A stretch of DNA of 64,000 nucleotides. Source: Patiria pectinifera (taxonomy: Eukaryota > Echinodermata > Asteroidea > Valvatida > Asterinidae). The notes below the pieces were generated by a model. It searched no databases and had not been told where the DNA came from. It saw nothing but the letters and a program-made list of their open reading frames with translations. Position numbers and translations under genes: made by a program. Position 1 is the first letter of the stretch, and each line of letters opens with the position of its first letter. Shown piece after piece: positions 1-13,500 of this stretch. The stretch spans positions 8,083,281 to 8,147,280 of the forward strand of contig CM057144.1 of NCBI GenBank assembly GCA_029964075.1, given 5' to 3'.

Positions 1-304
1 GTCTCTACAGGCAAAAGCACTTTATGGTCGTGACAAATTGCAAATAGAATTTTGCATCAACAATTTATTTGTATTTCCTTTCTCATTCAGTTCTTCTAGC
101 ACGGCATGACGGGAATTCTGATGGACAATACAAACGGAGGGAAATCAAATCAGAATGCACGCTTCATTACAACCTCAACAAAATCAATTCTTGGACACAT
201 TAGAATTTGTTTGAACAGGGGAAGTCTTTTTGAGTTTATCTGATGTTGAGATTCGACGAATGGCAAGAAAAAATCACCATGGATATGATAAAGTAACGTA
301 TTAA

Positions 305-361
305 TGACGTCACACTTTGCTCTGTGCCCTGCCTTATCGCCCTGACTGTTTCCATGGCAAT
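305..361. promoter_or_regulatory. CRE palindrome with a nearby X-box-like site
   Basis: A perfect cAMP-response palindrome TGACGTCA lies at 305-312. An RFX X-box-like sequence, GTTTCCATGGCAAT, lies at 348-361, one mismatch at the end from the palindromic consensus. The two motifs are known binding sites of CREB/ATF and RFX factors. No transcript is visible next to them, so function is only a guess. Confidence 0.2.
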
Positions 362-409
362 AAGGTCACAAGATGTCACTGTTATCATTACATTAAGTCT
401 TCACATAAT

Positions 410-620
410 ATTTAAAATTGCGTTCCCGTGCTATTTTCGAATTTCATCTTGAAGACAGATTCCTTTTTTTAAATTGTTATTTTTTCTAGCAATAGAAAAG
501 TGCATGTTTGAATGAAGCATCGACCGAAAAAAGCGACCCATGTTTAGTAATTAAATTGTCACTTTACAATTTGGAACTATTGGCTGCCAGACAGCAATTG
601 CGTTTCATTGTGTCAAGTCA
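410..620 (+). repeat. dispersed repeat, copy A
   Basis: This segment aligns by eye, in the same orientation, with 19475-19680. Shared words include CCCGTGCTATT, TTTCTAGCA, CATCGACCGAAAAAA and TTGGCxGCCA in the same order and spacing. It looks like one old mobile-element family. No ends or coding capacity could be defined. Confidence 0.5.
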
Positions 621-1539
621 AATCTGCATTGTGTGTTTTGCCACGTGGTGGTATGTTTCAATACCATATTAAAATATGAATTCTGCAAAATATGATTGTA
701 CTTCTTTGGACATTAGCAATATAGGCCTAAAGGCACATTTTTCGTGTCAAATCGTTATTTGTAGACTAATGTCTTGTGGACGTTTAGACACCAAATTCTT
801 AAAAATCACGCAATAGACTATGCAAACTGTGGAAATTGTCGACGTGGGGTACCGAACAATCTTTTGTTTTGCATTGACCGTGTAAAGTAAAAGGCACTCA
901 TTCGTGGACGGCAGTGGATATTAATGATCATAATTACAAAACGATTTGATTTTGTAAATGAACTGAAAACTTTTTATGTATGTAGTATGGACGTTTTTAT
1001 TTGGTTGTAAAATGGCCCCACAGGGGTGAACCTGTATAAGTGTCCATTTTCTTTGGTTAAAATATAAAACGTTTGATCTGAACAACTGCTTAAAGCTTTA
1101 TATTTTTCAACATCAATTGAAACTTTGCAATTTTTTTTTTATGGACAAGAGGAATAAATTAAATTAAATGGAGTTGACCTAAATGATATTCCGTCTAAAT
1201 TGAGTTACATCGTTGCCCAAATGCACTTGTGCAGTAGTGGACCAGAGCTTGTATAGCAGTGCTCATGACTGGTCGTTGGAAGAGGGATGACATGATAAAT
1301 CATGATGCAGTTCGTAACAGCTTGGATACACCATACGTGTTCTGCCAACATCAGACATCTCTGGGAAGAGTTGGAAAATCGATGTGGCCAAAACCGATTG
1401 ATGAATGATGAGTGATTGATGGGTGATTTGTGCTGTTTCGATTATCAAAGTATTGCACATTAGTTGTTCCATTTTTTGTTCTATTAACTTATTTCAAAAA
1501 AACCCCCACATTTCCCCCCCCCCATTTTTTGAACGTCAT

Positions 1540-1625
1540 GCAACCCTCTGAAAAGGGTTTTGTTTTGGGCACAAACATATATGCTTCGTCACCACACTGG
1601 CTCCCGGTCAGTATTTGATCGATAT
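1540..1625 (+). repeat. dispersed repeat fragment related to 19.7 kb
   Basis: The words GCAACCCT, GGGTTTTGTTTTGGG, ACTGG and TCCCGGTC occur here in the same order as on the minus strand of 19700-19795, so this is an inverted copy of part of that repeat. Ends are unknown. Confidence 0.4.
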
Positions 1626-2714
1626 TGAGCGTGGAGCAGTAAGCCTGACCCACGAGAACACTCCCTAAGAAGACATTCCAGACCACCAACACAATTAATG
1701 GGAAGGCACATAAGCAAACAAAATTCCAAATATCAATGTACGAGATTGCTCAAAAATAGAAATAAAAAAAAACAAGGAGGGTGACTAAAAAGAAAGATGG
1801 ATTGGTCGATCTTGAACCAGCAAATGGATAATAAAATCCCCTTTGCTCAACAGAGAACAACCCAAACTGCACACCTTTACAGTAACATGGGGAAAATGAC
1901 ATTTAAATCAGCAACTTTAGTGATTGTTGAAAGCGTTGATGAATGGACGTCTTTAAATCTTTGTTAAAATAACTATTTTACATGCACATACAATACAATA
2001 ATACAATAAAAACTTCGTTTTGAGTTCTAGTGCATGTCAAATTAGTATGGCAAACATTTTTAAAACATGAGGGCGCGCTATCACACAAAAGGGGCCTGTT
2101 TTGAAGTCCTTGGGCCTGGGACACAGGGGCAAGCCTCAATCAGTTCAATGACCCAAGTAAGAGGTCTCAGTCCGGACAGTTAAGGACCCTAAGCGCTCTG
2201 ATTTTCCCGAGTTGTTATTTCCTGTATGCAGACGTTGCTGTTATAGTTTGAGTAGTCCGTGTGTTTCAACAAACGTTGATTAAGCGGAGTTTAATCGGGT
2301 TTATGGACGCGCGGATACCTCGAGAATTTTTGAGTAGATCCCTGATGTGGCTGAACTTGTAAATGGCTGTCGGTCATTGGTGGAAAGTTCTCACACTACA
2401 CTTAGGTAGCACTCAGTAACTTGGCGTCGCGTCATTCTCAATTCCACCACTGACCGGAGAAAAGGCAACATTTTGCCGATGAAGTTCAACCCACCACCAC
2501 ACCATCAGCCCCCCCTTATACATTCACTTCTCTCTTTTGGGTCGAGAAGCTCTGTTTTCTTGTACTTGTATGGCGCGTTTTCCCCACACAGACACTTGTT
2601 CTATCTGTCTATCACCGCAATTATCTCAGCTTATTCCTGGAAATGTTATATGATCATATCAAACAGTTTTAAATTGTGTTCTGAATCGCTAACAAGGTTA
2701 TATTTTAAGATGTA

Positions 2715-2733
2715 ATATATATATATATATATT
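2715..2733. repeat. (AT)n microsatellite
   Basis: About nine uninterrupted TA units inside AT-rich DNA. Confidence 0.8.
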
Positions 2734-5322
2734 TTATTTTTGTGGTACTTCAAAGGAAGCTTTTATTGCTTGTAAAATAAAAGGCAATGTATGTATTTAT
2801 TAAAGCCGAAACGTCTTGAATCTGAGTGGGAAGTAGTAATATGGTGTTGACTTTTTATGACAACTGTGCTTTACTTTGAAAAATGTAATTTTGCCATGAA
2901 AACTAATTCAATTTTTACAAATGAACATTTTCTTGCAACGTATGTATTAATCTGCATTTATTAAAAATATTAAATAAGTTTAATATCTGAATTATATAAA
3001 ATATTTAAATTGTAAATAAAAAGTTAAGGACTCCTAAACCCCACATGGAGATTGGTTGTTTTAGTCAGATGAGTCTTCGTTTGAGTTCGAGTAACGCAAG
3101 TCCATAAGTTTGACTTTATTTTCCCTCTTAACGGACATTCAACGTGTGGGTTATATTTTACCGAAAAACAAACCAATTGGGAACAAACATCTGTCTGCGA
3201 GTATATAGGCTGGTTTCCGGGCCCAACATTATCGATTCCAATGTGGGGCGGGGAAAGTGAGCTGTCTTGTTGTCGGGGCGAGAAAATATATTGTGGAGAA
3301 AATATTCCGCACTTTAATTTGGACTGATTTCATTCGTTTGATGTTTTATTCAAAACTAAATATAAAATTACCTTACAAATTAATTATTTTTGGGGGGTTG
3401 AAACTTGAAACAGAAACGAACAGTACATCTTTAAAATGACAGAAATTCATCTTTCGAAAAAAATCTTTTGGAAATGAAATGAGGTTGTGCGACCTTCTCG
3501 CCGCCTTCAGCCACTATTTGCAAAAGAGACATCGGATTTTGGAATCACCTTTTTTTCTTCCTCAAAGTCTCATTTACATACACGAGAGAATCAGACGGTG
3601 TAGCTCGCGTTGAAGGCCACGTGCACGAGGTAATTATGACCGTCAATCAGGGAGAAATAATGCAAAACAAATAGACGTAACCACCTACAGAATCTACCAT
3701 AGCGCCTGATTGCGTAAAACAAACAAGACGTGCTAATGACTTTATACGTTTGCCTTCAATATGAACAGACTGGCACACGGAGCTTGCACATTTTATTGAA
3801 AAAAAAATACACCGTCGCTAGTATTTTGAGCTGTGTTATTAATTGGAAAAAAATTGCATAAAATGTTTAGAGCACGTTTATTAAAGTGTACTTAGGTGAA
3901 ATGCAATAGCGTTTAAATGAAAGTTGTATTTTGATTGCCATGGTTATTCACAGCTTCAACGTTACAGGATTTTCCTAATAAAACAAACGGACGGCTGGGA
4001 TCTCTGAGCTCCAATGTGGGCTTTATCTTCATGTAATTTTTTTTTAAATCCTTGAAATAGGCAATAAAGAACTCGTATCAATTTACTCGCGTTGCCAAAC
4101 ATTCTTGAGAACCAGAGACTGCAAATTATGTAATTTTGTTCTCGATTTGAGTTGATAACCCCATAAAGTGTGATCTGTTGTGCTATGGTACTATGGGAGG
4201 ATGAGTCCTGGTTAAACGTATCATGTTTGCGACTTATTGTAGTGGATAATGTGTCATAATCCTTCCAAACCGAAATCATTCACTTCTGTATCGACGGAAC
4301 ATTCCTCTCACGGTTCATTATTACAATTGAGCTTCGAAATACAATACAAAAGCTATACGAATAATGAAATCTTCTATTATAGTAATCAGAAAATCAGTCT
4401 ATATGACCAAGTACGGTACTGTCAACACCTTGGCTTTTCCAGTAAAACCACTTATTTACTGTTTTATAAGTGTGTTAACCTTTCTGCTATGATCGGTAGT
4501 TCTATATAGCTAACTATAGCTTTCAGGCGTTTATGATGGTTAGATGACAAAGGAATATTCTCTATAGCAAAAGACAGGCCTATACGGTATTCATTTCTTG
4601 GATGAGACGCCTTGTGGACAATATACGAAGGCAACCGTGGGGCTACAGTGCAATATTATTGAGTCCCTTCCTGTTGGCCTCAGCAAGTAAAGTCAGGTAT
4701 AAGAAAAAATTGTATGCTTTTTGGGAAGTGTTTACGGCCGACTTGACCTTTTCTCTGGCGTACAATGGCAAGCAAGTCGCCCGAAGACTCCCCGCGATAT
4801 GCTTACAATTGACGGCCTTTGAGGTGCATCCGTGCACATAATCACACTCAATGTCATTGATTGAAATTCAATGTCAGTCTTGTTCATTATGCAGGCCATG
4901 TCGCACTCTTCATGAGAAAATAAATATGTAATCATTATATATTGTTCGAATTAATTTTGCTTTCCGGATAAAATGTCGGGATGTTGTTTGAATATGAAAA
5001 TCGTTCGAAAACATAATAGATTTAAATTTTTATAACAGCCTGACTTGGCTCTTTTACATAAGGACAACTCTGTGTCGAGTTTTTTTTTTAAAGTTGCAAT
5101 ACGGTTTGTTTCTACTCCGTGCTTTTGTCATGTCAATACTTCAAACTCACCACAATAACCATCAATACAGGTCCCGCCTCTTCTAACGCTCACATCAAAT
5201 TCCCTGTTGGCCTTTTGATAGCGAGTAACAAATTTTTATTCATGAATAAGAGGGACAGTGTAACATTCCTATTGGTCGAGAGCCCGTCACGTGGGTGGTT
5301 AAAACGGCCAGTCAAACTCGGA

Positions 5323-5352
5323 AGTGCTTAATACCATGTAGTATTAAGCACT
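5323..5352. repeat. perfect 12-bp stem hairpin
   Basis: AGTGCTTAATAC and its exact reverse complement are separated by a 6-nt loop CATGTA. About 60 bp downstream a second hairpin (about 5405-5431) pairs AAATTCTCC with GGAGAATTT. The surrounding stretch (about 5.2-5.4 kb) may be a small inverted-repeat element, but no target duplication was seen. Confidence 0.5.
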
Positions 5353-6639
5353 GTCCCTGAAAATATCTGCATTCGCCACTGTATCTTTGAATCGAAGAAG
5401 CTTAAAATTCTCCTAAAGTGGGAGAATTTCAAAGCTCAAAAACTTGAAATCTTTTGTGTACTATTTAAAAATGTTTGTTCGTCAAGCCGGTCCTTACGGC
5501 TCCCAGTAAACTTTTTTCCAGACACAAATCGATTGCAATACAACGTATAGACAACTCCAAGAACGACGAAAATGCCATTGATCTATGCACTACCGGGTTT
5601 GAAAAGGAGGCTCCCGCAATGTCAAACAAACTAAGCACACGTCGGCGTGCCTCCTACCAGACGAGTAACGTTCTTTTCGCGAAGTTGGTGATCGAGTCGT
5701 GCAAAACACAACAACATAATCTTATTTATTTCTAAACATTCACCACTGCGAATGATGCAAGTGTTATCATGAATCCATTATAATGGAGAACTGCAGCCTA
5801 GCTACGACTAATATCTGAGCCGTCAGTCCACTAAGGTGGGACGCTCACTAAGCACTGTGTATTGGGAATCCCAAAACACGACATGGTAAAAACAGGCAAA
5901 ACAAGAAACAATGACACTGGTTTTAATATTGAACAAACACTTCTTTCGTCCTGCATCGACAATATGGCAAAAGAAACTTCCGAAACACAGTCTCTGTTTC
6001 CATAATTTCATCAGATTCGTCAACATTCATGCCACCAGACTAAGAAATGATGCAGATTGGAGAGAGTTTGACACGTGCCATGTGGCTTTAGTCTCTGGTG
6101 CAAAAGATTCAACATTAGACCTACATTCCTTTAAAATAGTTTACTGAAGACTTCATCATTGCCTTGTGAAAATGGGAGAATTTGGTTTGCCAAATTATTG
6201 TGGGTAAAGATTGCCACCTGATTTTGTTTTTAATATTTTCATATAGTCTCATTTTGCTGAGATGATCGGATCCTCAATTTAGAATGGCGTTTGAAGTTGA
6301 TCATTTTCCATGCGAAATGCGACTTAAAGCCAATACTAGTACTGAGAAGAAAATATTTCCTTAAAAGATTTCATTCTTTTATGTCCGAAAGACATTTTTT
6401 GTCATTTGGTCTAGTAAAGGTAGTTCAGCGTTATTATGAATACATGAACCAGAAACAAAGGAGTTCAGAATGTTTTGGGGTCATACCCATGGAGCATGAA
6501 GGCCAAACATTTGCTTGGAACAATAATTCACTCCGGGCACAGTAACTTTCTTTGAGATTTCTGTCATCGCCGTACAACTGAAAAGAATGCATAATACGGA
6601 ATCTCAGCAGTTAAGCGGAGAACAGATGTCGTTCGGTTA

Positions 6640-7440
6640 CATCCCGATAGTCTGAGGTTCGATAGTCTGAATGTTCTTTAGTCCGAAGGGTCATTAGTCC
6701 GAAGGTTTGTAAGTCCGAAGGTTCAATAGTCGATAATCGACTAGTTCGATAATCCGAAGGGCCCACTAGTCCGAAAATAGAATAAGGTTAATTAATCCGA
6801 AGGTTCGATAGTCTGAATAGACGATAGGGTTCGATAGTCCGAATCGACAATAAGGTTCGATAGTCCGAATAGATGATAAGGATCGATAGTCCGAATATAC
6901 GGTAGGGTTCAACAGTCCGAATTGACAATGAGGTTCGATAGTCCGAATGGACAGTCCGTCTGGTTTGTCAGTTTGACACTTCGGACTATCGGACCTTTCT
7001 GTTGATTCGGACTATCGGACCTTATTGCCGATTCGGACTATCGGACCTTATTGTCGATTCGGACTATCGGACCTTATAGTCTTTTCGGACCATCGAACCT
7101 TGTTGTCAATTCGGAATAATGAACCTCGGACTATTGAACCTTATTTTCGTTTCGGACTATGGAACCTTCGGATTAATTAACCTTATTCTAAATTCGGACT
7201 ACCGACCTTCGGACAAATGAACCTTCGGACTAATGAACCTTCGGATTAATGAACCTTCGGATTAATGAACCTTCGGATTAATGAACCTTCGGACTATTGC
7301 ATCAAATATTCCGATTAAAGAACCTTATATCATTTTCGGACTAACGAACTCCACTGATGGAAATGTTGTGTATTCGGACTGTCGAGCCTTCGGACTATCG
7401 AACCTTCGGACTATCGGACCTTCGGACTATCGGGCGGCCC
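6640..7440. repeat. large imperfect palindrome built of TCCGAA-word repeats
   Basis: The left arm (about 6640-6955) repeats phrases such as GGTTCGATAGTCCGAA with short spacers. The right arm (about 6980-7440) repeats the reverse complement, TTCGGACTATCGAACC, so the strands turn over at about 6965. The outermost words also match: CCCGATAGTC on the left and GACTATCGGG on the right. Units vary in length and in the inner word (ATAGT, TTAGT, TTAAT), unlike a normal satellite with a fixed period. The array could fold into a very long hairpin. The short reading frame across 7281-7466 is a by-product of the repeat. Confidence 0.85.
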
Positions 7441-7740
7441 CCTGTCGTTCATATCATAATTCTTAAAGATACAAACTCCCTTTCTGAAAAAAATGCCTAC
7501 ACTCGCTTGTTCTCAAGTTTATAAAAAAAAAGGACTGCGCAAGCTCAAATTCTTCACACCAAATACAAATAAGGAAACGTAAACAGCTAAGTTCATAAAT
7601 GTCGTGAAACGACAGATGTGCTTCTCGTGTAACGTCTTGTTCTCATACACTTATAATTCTGTAGCTTTTCGTGTATCTACAATAAATTTTAATTGTTTAT
7701 GTTTGCATATAAATAATAAAGTATAAATTATTTTCTCCCA

Positions 7741-8110
7741 TGCAGTTAGCTCGATGGAAGAGCTAGTGGTTCAACCATTGACCATTGACCATTGACTGTG
7801 GTCAGTAGTTGGATGGGAGACCATTCCATGTATTGTCCTGGCTGGTGGCTTGTCTGGGGCATGATATTCTTCAAGCCTTTCGGATGGGACATAAAACCGT
7901 AGGTCCTGTGCATTGTTTAATGCACATCAAACACTCAGGACACTTGTGAAAGAGAAGGGACTTGCCCCGGTGTTTCTGGATCGGCTGCATAATGCGCCCT
8001 CTCTGAGAATGTTTGGAGTATAGTTTGTGATGCGCATTTGAACACATTTATATGGAATTTGCACAAAATTATTACATATCAATCTAATCAATTATTATAA
8101 ATAAACTACA
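7741..8110 (+). mobile_element. SINE with 5S rRNA-like promoter (SINE3-type)
   Basis: The segment GTCAGTAGTTGGATGGGAG (about 7801-7819) and the ACC after it closely follow the C-box of 5S rRNA, and the downstream GGCTGGTGGCTT matches the end of 5S rRNA. Upstream, TTAGCTCGATGGAAGAGC resembles a pol III A-box. A tandem ACCATTG triplication follows. The body (GGGACATAAAACCG, GTCCTGTG) resembles SINE bodies common in marine invertebrates. The 3' end is set by eye and is uncertain. No flanking duplication was confirmed. A tRNA-derived SINE is the alternative. Confidence 0.55.
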
Positions 8111-10229
8111 TGTTTCCCTGGTTTTTAAAGGGCATGGGAGTTTGTCCAAAACGTTGGGTTTGAGATACGATGATGTCATTTGTGGTTCGGGGAATTCTGA
8201 GACGTCAACAGCGAGGAAATTTATGTCGCAATATTTGATGATTTTATTTTAAAGGTAGAATAGACGAAGTAACACAATTAAGTATGACATTAAATTACAT
8301 GTTCCCCGAAGAATTTACTACTCAGTATATGGGGGTACGGAAGTACATGAGGATACACGCCTGTCCCAATTCTTTCCGTGAAAAATCAAGGAGAGAAATT
8401 TAGGATTGAATGTGGTATGGGGAATTGATATTGGTTTTAGTTTGTGACCGTTTGAACAAGTTTGTGGTCTTTCATGCCATCGGAAATATTTGTCAAGAGA
8501 AAAAAACTGGTGCTGACGGTACCGTCCCAAGTACCCACTATACAGGCAAAAAGTGTTCCCTTGTCCCACCACGTCTGTGTCAATTGACTCAACCCAAATC
8601 CCCGAGGTAAACACGATCGATAATGGGTTTGTGCAATAAAACACATCCTAGGGTAAACACGTCCTGTCGCACCGTGATAATGAAAGTGATGTCTACCACT
8701 TGTTGGATTTGAAGTTTTCACTATTATTGTGACTTCGTGGGAAAATCTACGGCAGCTCGAATGACCACTTTTGAAATCCTGACCGAGAGCTTGAAAGGGT
8801 AACATAAGGGCGTACAATACAGCCTGACAATATACCACACGCCAAAAATCGGTATTATTCCGGTTTTAAACAAACAGTCGTGTTTGTCGTAAATTTGTTA
8901 TACGGCCCTGTATTGAGAGTTTGGTTCAGAGCTTGGACACTTTCATTCTAGAAATTCTCATATGCAAGATGGACACGTGGGGACATGTCATACAAATCAT
9001 GATTTGGTCGCCCCCCCCCCACTGGAAATTTGGCATCCGAAGAAAAGCACAGCCGTAGCCGTGAGTTACCATGATTAGCTGGAAGAACCTAATGTCCCTT
9101 TTTCCTCGATTTTGTGCGTATTTTCCACCAAACCCTTTCTTTTAGCGAGTGGATGTTTATTTTAACGTCCGTGGAAAGCGAATAGCGGTAGACATTAACC
9201 ATGATATATGTTTTGAACTGCGCCTCCATGGGAAGATGGTGTCCATCCCCCCCTTCCCCCACTTTTTGATTTTATGGAGGTCGGGTGGTAGATTACCAGG
9301 GGAAAACTTGAATCTGTCTAGATTGTGCCTTTCCATACCACAGATTTTAGATTTGACCATAAACCGGACTCATGACATAGCATTTTGACATCTTCTTTAC
9401 CGAGCATAAATATTGAGCGCCTCTCTATCCGAGTTTTCAAAGTTAACCCAAACCTGGGTATACCTGTATTTATGTTATCGGAATTTATAAGTCTGGCCTT
9501 AAAAGTTTATAATTAGTAAGATGACAACTGCTAGTAATAAAAAGACGTTTCACTGAGCTTTTCTTTATTGGCCGTCTATTAGACATGCGTTGATCTGGGC
9601 ACACAGCCTCTAGGTACTTCATCATGAGTTATTCCTCAATATTTCGGTGCGGGTACGGCATTGACAATAGGAACGCATAAATCTACCATTATCATTTTTT
9701 TGCGAATAATATAAGAAAAAACCACATAATATCATATGTTTTTTTAAGCTGATTGTTATCAATATCGGATTAACTCCAAAGAAACGGTCCGTAAAACTGC
9801 TCCTGCATCATATTGCTCCGATGGAAGGAAGCAGCCTTGGCCTAGCTGCCAGCGTGGTTATTGAAGGACAAATAGTATTAGCCTTATGTTTGCCGTTGTA
9901 TTTGTGCTTTATGTTGACTGACCTAAATGTTTATGAGCACTCCTACTTAGAAGTATGCATTCTCCATTCTGCTATTAATAACTGACTGGACAGTATAACA
10001 GCTAGGTTAATTTCGGCATTAACAATTCATCCACAAAACCCAATCTAGTATTTTGCAACCAGCGTTCTATGATAGTACACATATTTTAGACATTAGCATG
10101 GGTAGAAATGAAGCTGCACCAAATAGAGTACAGAAAATACATCAGATCACAAAAATGGAAATGTATACGTTCGCAGAGGTAAATCCGACTTCATCACTAC
10201 ATCTTTGTGGCTTTGCTGATACACAGGAT
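8111..10229. other. no gene recognised
   Basis: Open frames on both strands near 8.3-8.8 kb reach 133 codons but overlap each other, lack family resemblance and show no splice context, so they are taken as chance. A poly-C tract at 9008-9020 and a C-rich patch at about 9247-9260 are present. Confidence 0.5.
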
Positions 10230-11025
10230 GTATTAAAATAAAGTACACCCATCTTTAAATGTAAATTATAGGAAATGTACTGAACATTTTCGAAAGAGGC
10301 AACTACAAGGATCCAATGGTATGAATTTCATTACGTCATTGCCATGGATGACCGAGCAATCATTGCCTTTACGAAAGAGATCAAAATCAGCACTGTGACA
10401 AGGCTTTACCTAGGTGGCCAAAGGGCAGACAGATGTTAGTATTTGCTGTTACATTAGATCCGCCTAATGTAGGTATATCTGGATATAATCAATGTCTTTA
10501 TGGTACACAGATGAAGCTGATCTTCCCAAGACAGCAACATGGAGCTTTCAGGTGGGTTTGGAGGGCTTAGGCACTGCCACACAGACTTGTTGCTGTGGGG
10601 CATCGTTTGGCAGAGCTTTGGGTGGGGCCGTATCATAAGTCCGACGCCTCATAGGTCCAACGCCTCATAAGTCCGAAATTTCGGACTTATGAGGCGTCGG
10701 ACTTATGAGGCATTATTCCGCCTCATATAGGTCCGAGGCCTCATTAGTCCGACGCCTCATAAGTCCGACAATGGACAGTGGAGTGATCAGAAAGATTGTA
10801 TCAATCATTCCTTCAATAGAGCACCTAATCATTGTCCCTATCACCACTTTTCCATTGTGTACTATTGTCACTGTGATGATTTCATAAAAGCCATGAAAAT
10901 GACGTAATGAATTTAATATGATTGGATTATCGACATCCTGGCCTTTTGCCCTTGTATAAGTTGCCTCTTTCTGAAATAATCAGTACAGTTTTGATAATTT
11001 ACATTTATAGACGGGTTTCCTTTTT
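10230..11025. mobile_element. foldback-like TIR element with palindromic core
   Basis: The left arm (about 10245-10400) and right arm (about 10860-11020) are inverted copies. Shared blocks in order are AAATGTAAATTA, TGTACTGA, GAAAGAGGCAACT, AATTCATTACGTCATT, CCATGG/CATGGC and CACTGTGAC. The core at 10629-10774 is an array of the words CATAAGTCCGACGCCT in both directions. Its exact turning point is AAATTT at 10678-10683, with 19-bp perfect arms. It has no coding capacity, so it would be non-autonomous. Outer ends and target duplication could not be fixed. Confidence 0.65.
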
Positions 11026-13000
11026 TGAAACAACATGTATATTATATAGCAGAGCAATTATGTATTGATTAGTATAATTTTATTTTGTGATATGGCTCAC
11101 GCAAGCATGCTTGCACAGTCTTGCTCAATGATGTGACTATCCACCTTTGTAACTGAAAGTATTCAGTGTTTCTTCGCTTTCACTCTTAACGTTAAGAAAA
11201 AGAGGATTCTGGCCATTGCATTCGGCTTACTAAATTAATGATCAGTAATGTTTACGAAGGTAGAAAAGTAGTTAATATAAGAAAACGCAATTACCACAAC
11301 AAACCAGCACAAACTTTTCAGCACATCATTTTTGTATATTTTTATAGTTATATTGAAGAAATGTCAGAAACGAACTCGTCGACACTAATCCTAGTACACG
11401 TTAACGTATACGTGAATGAGTTGCTGTATTGACGGAATATTTATTGACATATCCGGATGTTTCGAGATCCTCTTGATCACGTTTAATCCCCCATATGCAC
11501 AGCGCTTATAGCTTTTTGTTTTATCCAGGATGACTTATAATAATCTCTGCTGTATAGGGAGGGACTTACTTAGTAAAAAAAGTTGCTCTGCCGCTGACAC
11601 AGGCATGCATTTTAAATTATCACTTGAATTATTCAGGGTTTAATTCCTTTCAACTTTGTGTACATTATAGAATTACTGAGGATTTCAAAACGATATCGTG
11701 TCATAATAATAATAATTCTTCATTGATTACAGTTTTAGTGTGGAAATATAATGTCCAGGTGTTTCGGCGATTTTGGACTTTAAAAGGGATTTTGATTGTT
11801 TTCGGCAACATGGACTGATACCAGTCACGTCACCACGTTGTTGATGTTTGATGTCACTAACTTCAATATGTAAGTTACGACTACTTTGCGGTTAGTTCGG
11901 AGATGAATGAATAAAATGAGTATTATGTCGATATCGTACTTCATAGTGCCAAGTACCAGTGAGGTGTATACTACATGTACATACAGAGGCATGCACGCTT
12001 TAAATTGCCGAAATCTGCTTACACATTATGACCCAGATTGAACAGGTTTTGTTGGGTAAACAATGGGACAAACTATCAGTAAATTCTACAGGATTTATTC
12101 ACCTTGCAAACAAAAAACCACAATAGCAACTATTTCCAGAATTAGACAGTCATTCATCTTCAGATTCCTTTCAAATATGTACGTTACTCGATGTAGCGCC
12201 AATGACTGCGTGTGATCATACCCGACTGAAATATTAATGATCATATCGCTTACGACTTCTCATGAAATACTAAAGGATTTCCCTGTGGTGAAAGCCTCAT
12301 TCATACATAATTGAGATGCAACAGCGAGATGATGGATAGCAAGTGAATCAATTTACGCCACGCTTGACTTCTTGTCAACACTGCCTCAGATGCCGAGTCA
12401 ATCATTGATTTTTAGTCCTCTTTATGTTACTTCTTATTAGCACCACTTCCCAGCTTGTGATCTGCAGTGACTGGTGCTACTGCTCATGTTCTGCCTCTAT
12501 TGAGGTACTCAAGACAAGATTTAAGTAAGACACAATTCGGTTATACTGATTCGTCATTCAACTAAGCAGATAGCCATTTTCCGTACCATGCTTAAATGGT
12601 ACATTGGATTGGTCAAGGAACTTACGTGAATTCCTGTTCAAAAAGTTGTTTCTTTTGGCGTCACGCATTCAATTAGGTCTAACTTGATGGTAATGAAATA
12701 TCCGTGTCAAGTGGATCGAGTAGAGAGTTGGAGGAATTGAATGAACAAGGTTAAGTTTGCAGTATTGCACTACTTCAAGACGTTTCAAGTCATAGTGAAG
12801 TCATTAATCAAGTCACCATTTGTTGGAAATACAAAATCTCTGTACGAATTCATCAAATAAATCTTTGATTTTAAATCTGCAATAGAAACATGTATGATGG
12901 GAAGAAAAGGCCAATGTCGTTTGTAGATTACTTTCCATTTGAAATGGACAAGGAAAACTAAGATGTTTTATTCGGGGTTTTTTAAGAATAAAATTTACTT
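11026..13000. other. no gene recognised
   Basis: AT-rich DNA without a convincing reading frame, splice pattern or repeat family. Confidence 0.5.
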
Positions 13001-13500
13001 NNNNNNNNNNNNNNNNNNNNNNNNNNNNNNNNNNNNNNNNNNNNNNNNNNNNNNNNNNNNNNNNNNNNNNNNNNNNNNNNNNNNNNNNNNNNNNNNNNNN
13101 NNNNNNNNNNNNNNNNNNNNNNNNNNNNNNNNNNNNNNNNNNNNNNNNNNNNNNNNNNNNNNNNNNNNNNNNNNNNNNNNNNNNNNNNNNNNNNNNNNNN
13201 NNNNNNNNNNNNNNNNNNNNNNNNNNNNNNNNNNNNNNNNNNNNNNNNNNNNNNNNNNNNNNNNNNNNNNNNNNNNNNNNNNNNNNNNNNNNNNNNNNNN
13301 NNNNNNNNNNNNNNNNNNNNNNNNNNNNNNNNNNNNNNNNNNNNNNNNNNNNNNNNNNNNNNNNNNNNNNNNNNNNNNNNNNNNNNNNNNNNNNNNNNNN
13401 NNNNNNNNNNNNNNNNNNNNNNNNNNNNNNNNNNNNNNNNNNNNNNNNNNNNNNNNNNNNNNNNNNNNNNNNNNNNNNNNNNNNNNNNNNNNNNNNNNNN
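13001..13500. other. assembly gap of 500 N
   Basis: Exactly 500 undetermined bases, probably a placeholder of arbitrary length. Long frames that appear to span it are artefacts of the N run. Confidence 0.99.

Larger units (their letters stand above)
1..6639. other. gene-free AT-rich stretch
   Basis: No reading frame here is longer than about 105 codons and none resembles a protein family I know; no convincing exon with splice signals was found. The stretch contains the dispersed repeat segments, the hairpin and the possible regulatory motifs listed separately, plus short homopolymer and (AT)n tracts. It is most likely intergenic or intronic DNA. Confidence 0.6.

Noticed and set aside
8437-8838. 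A 133-codon minus-strand frame
   Set aside because: It overlaps other open frames on both strands, has no recognisable motif and no splice context.
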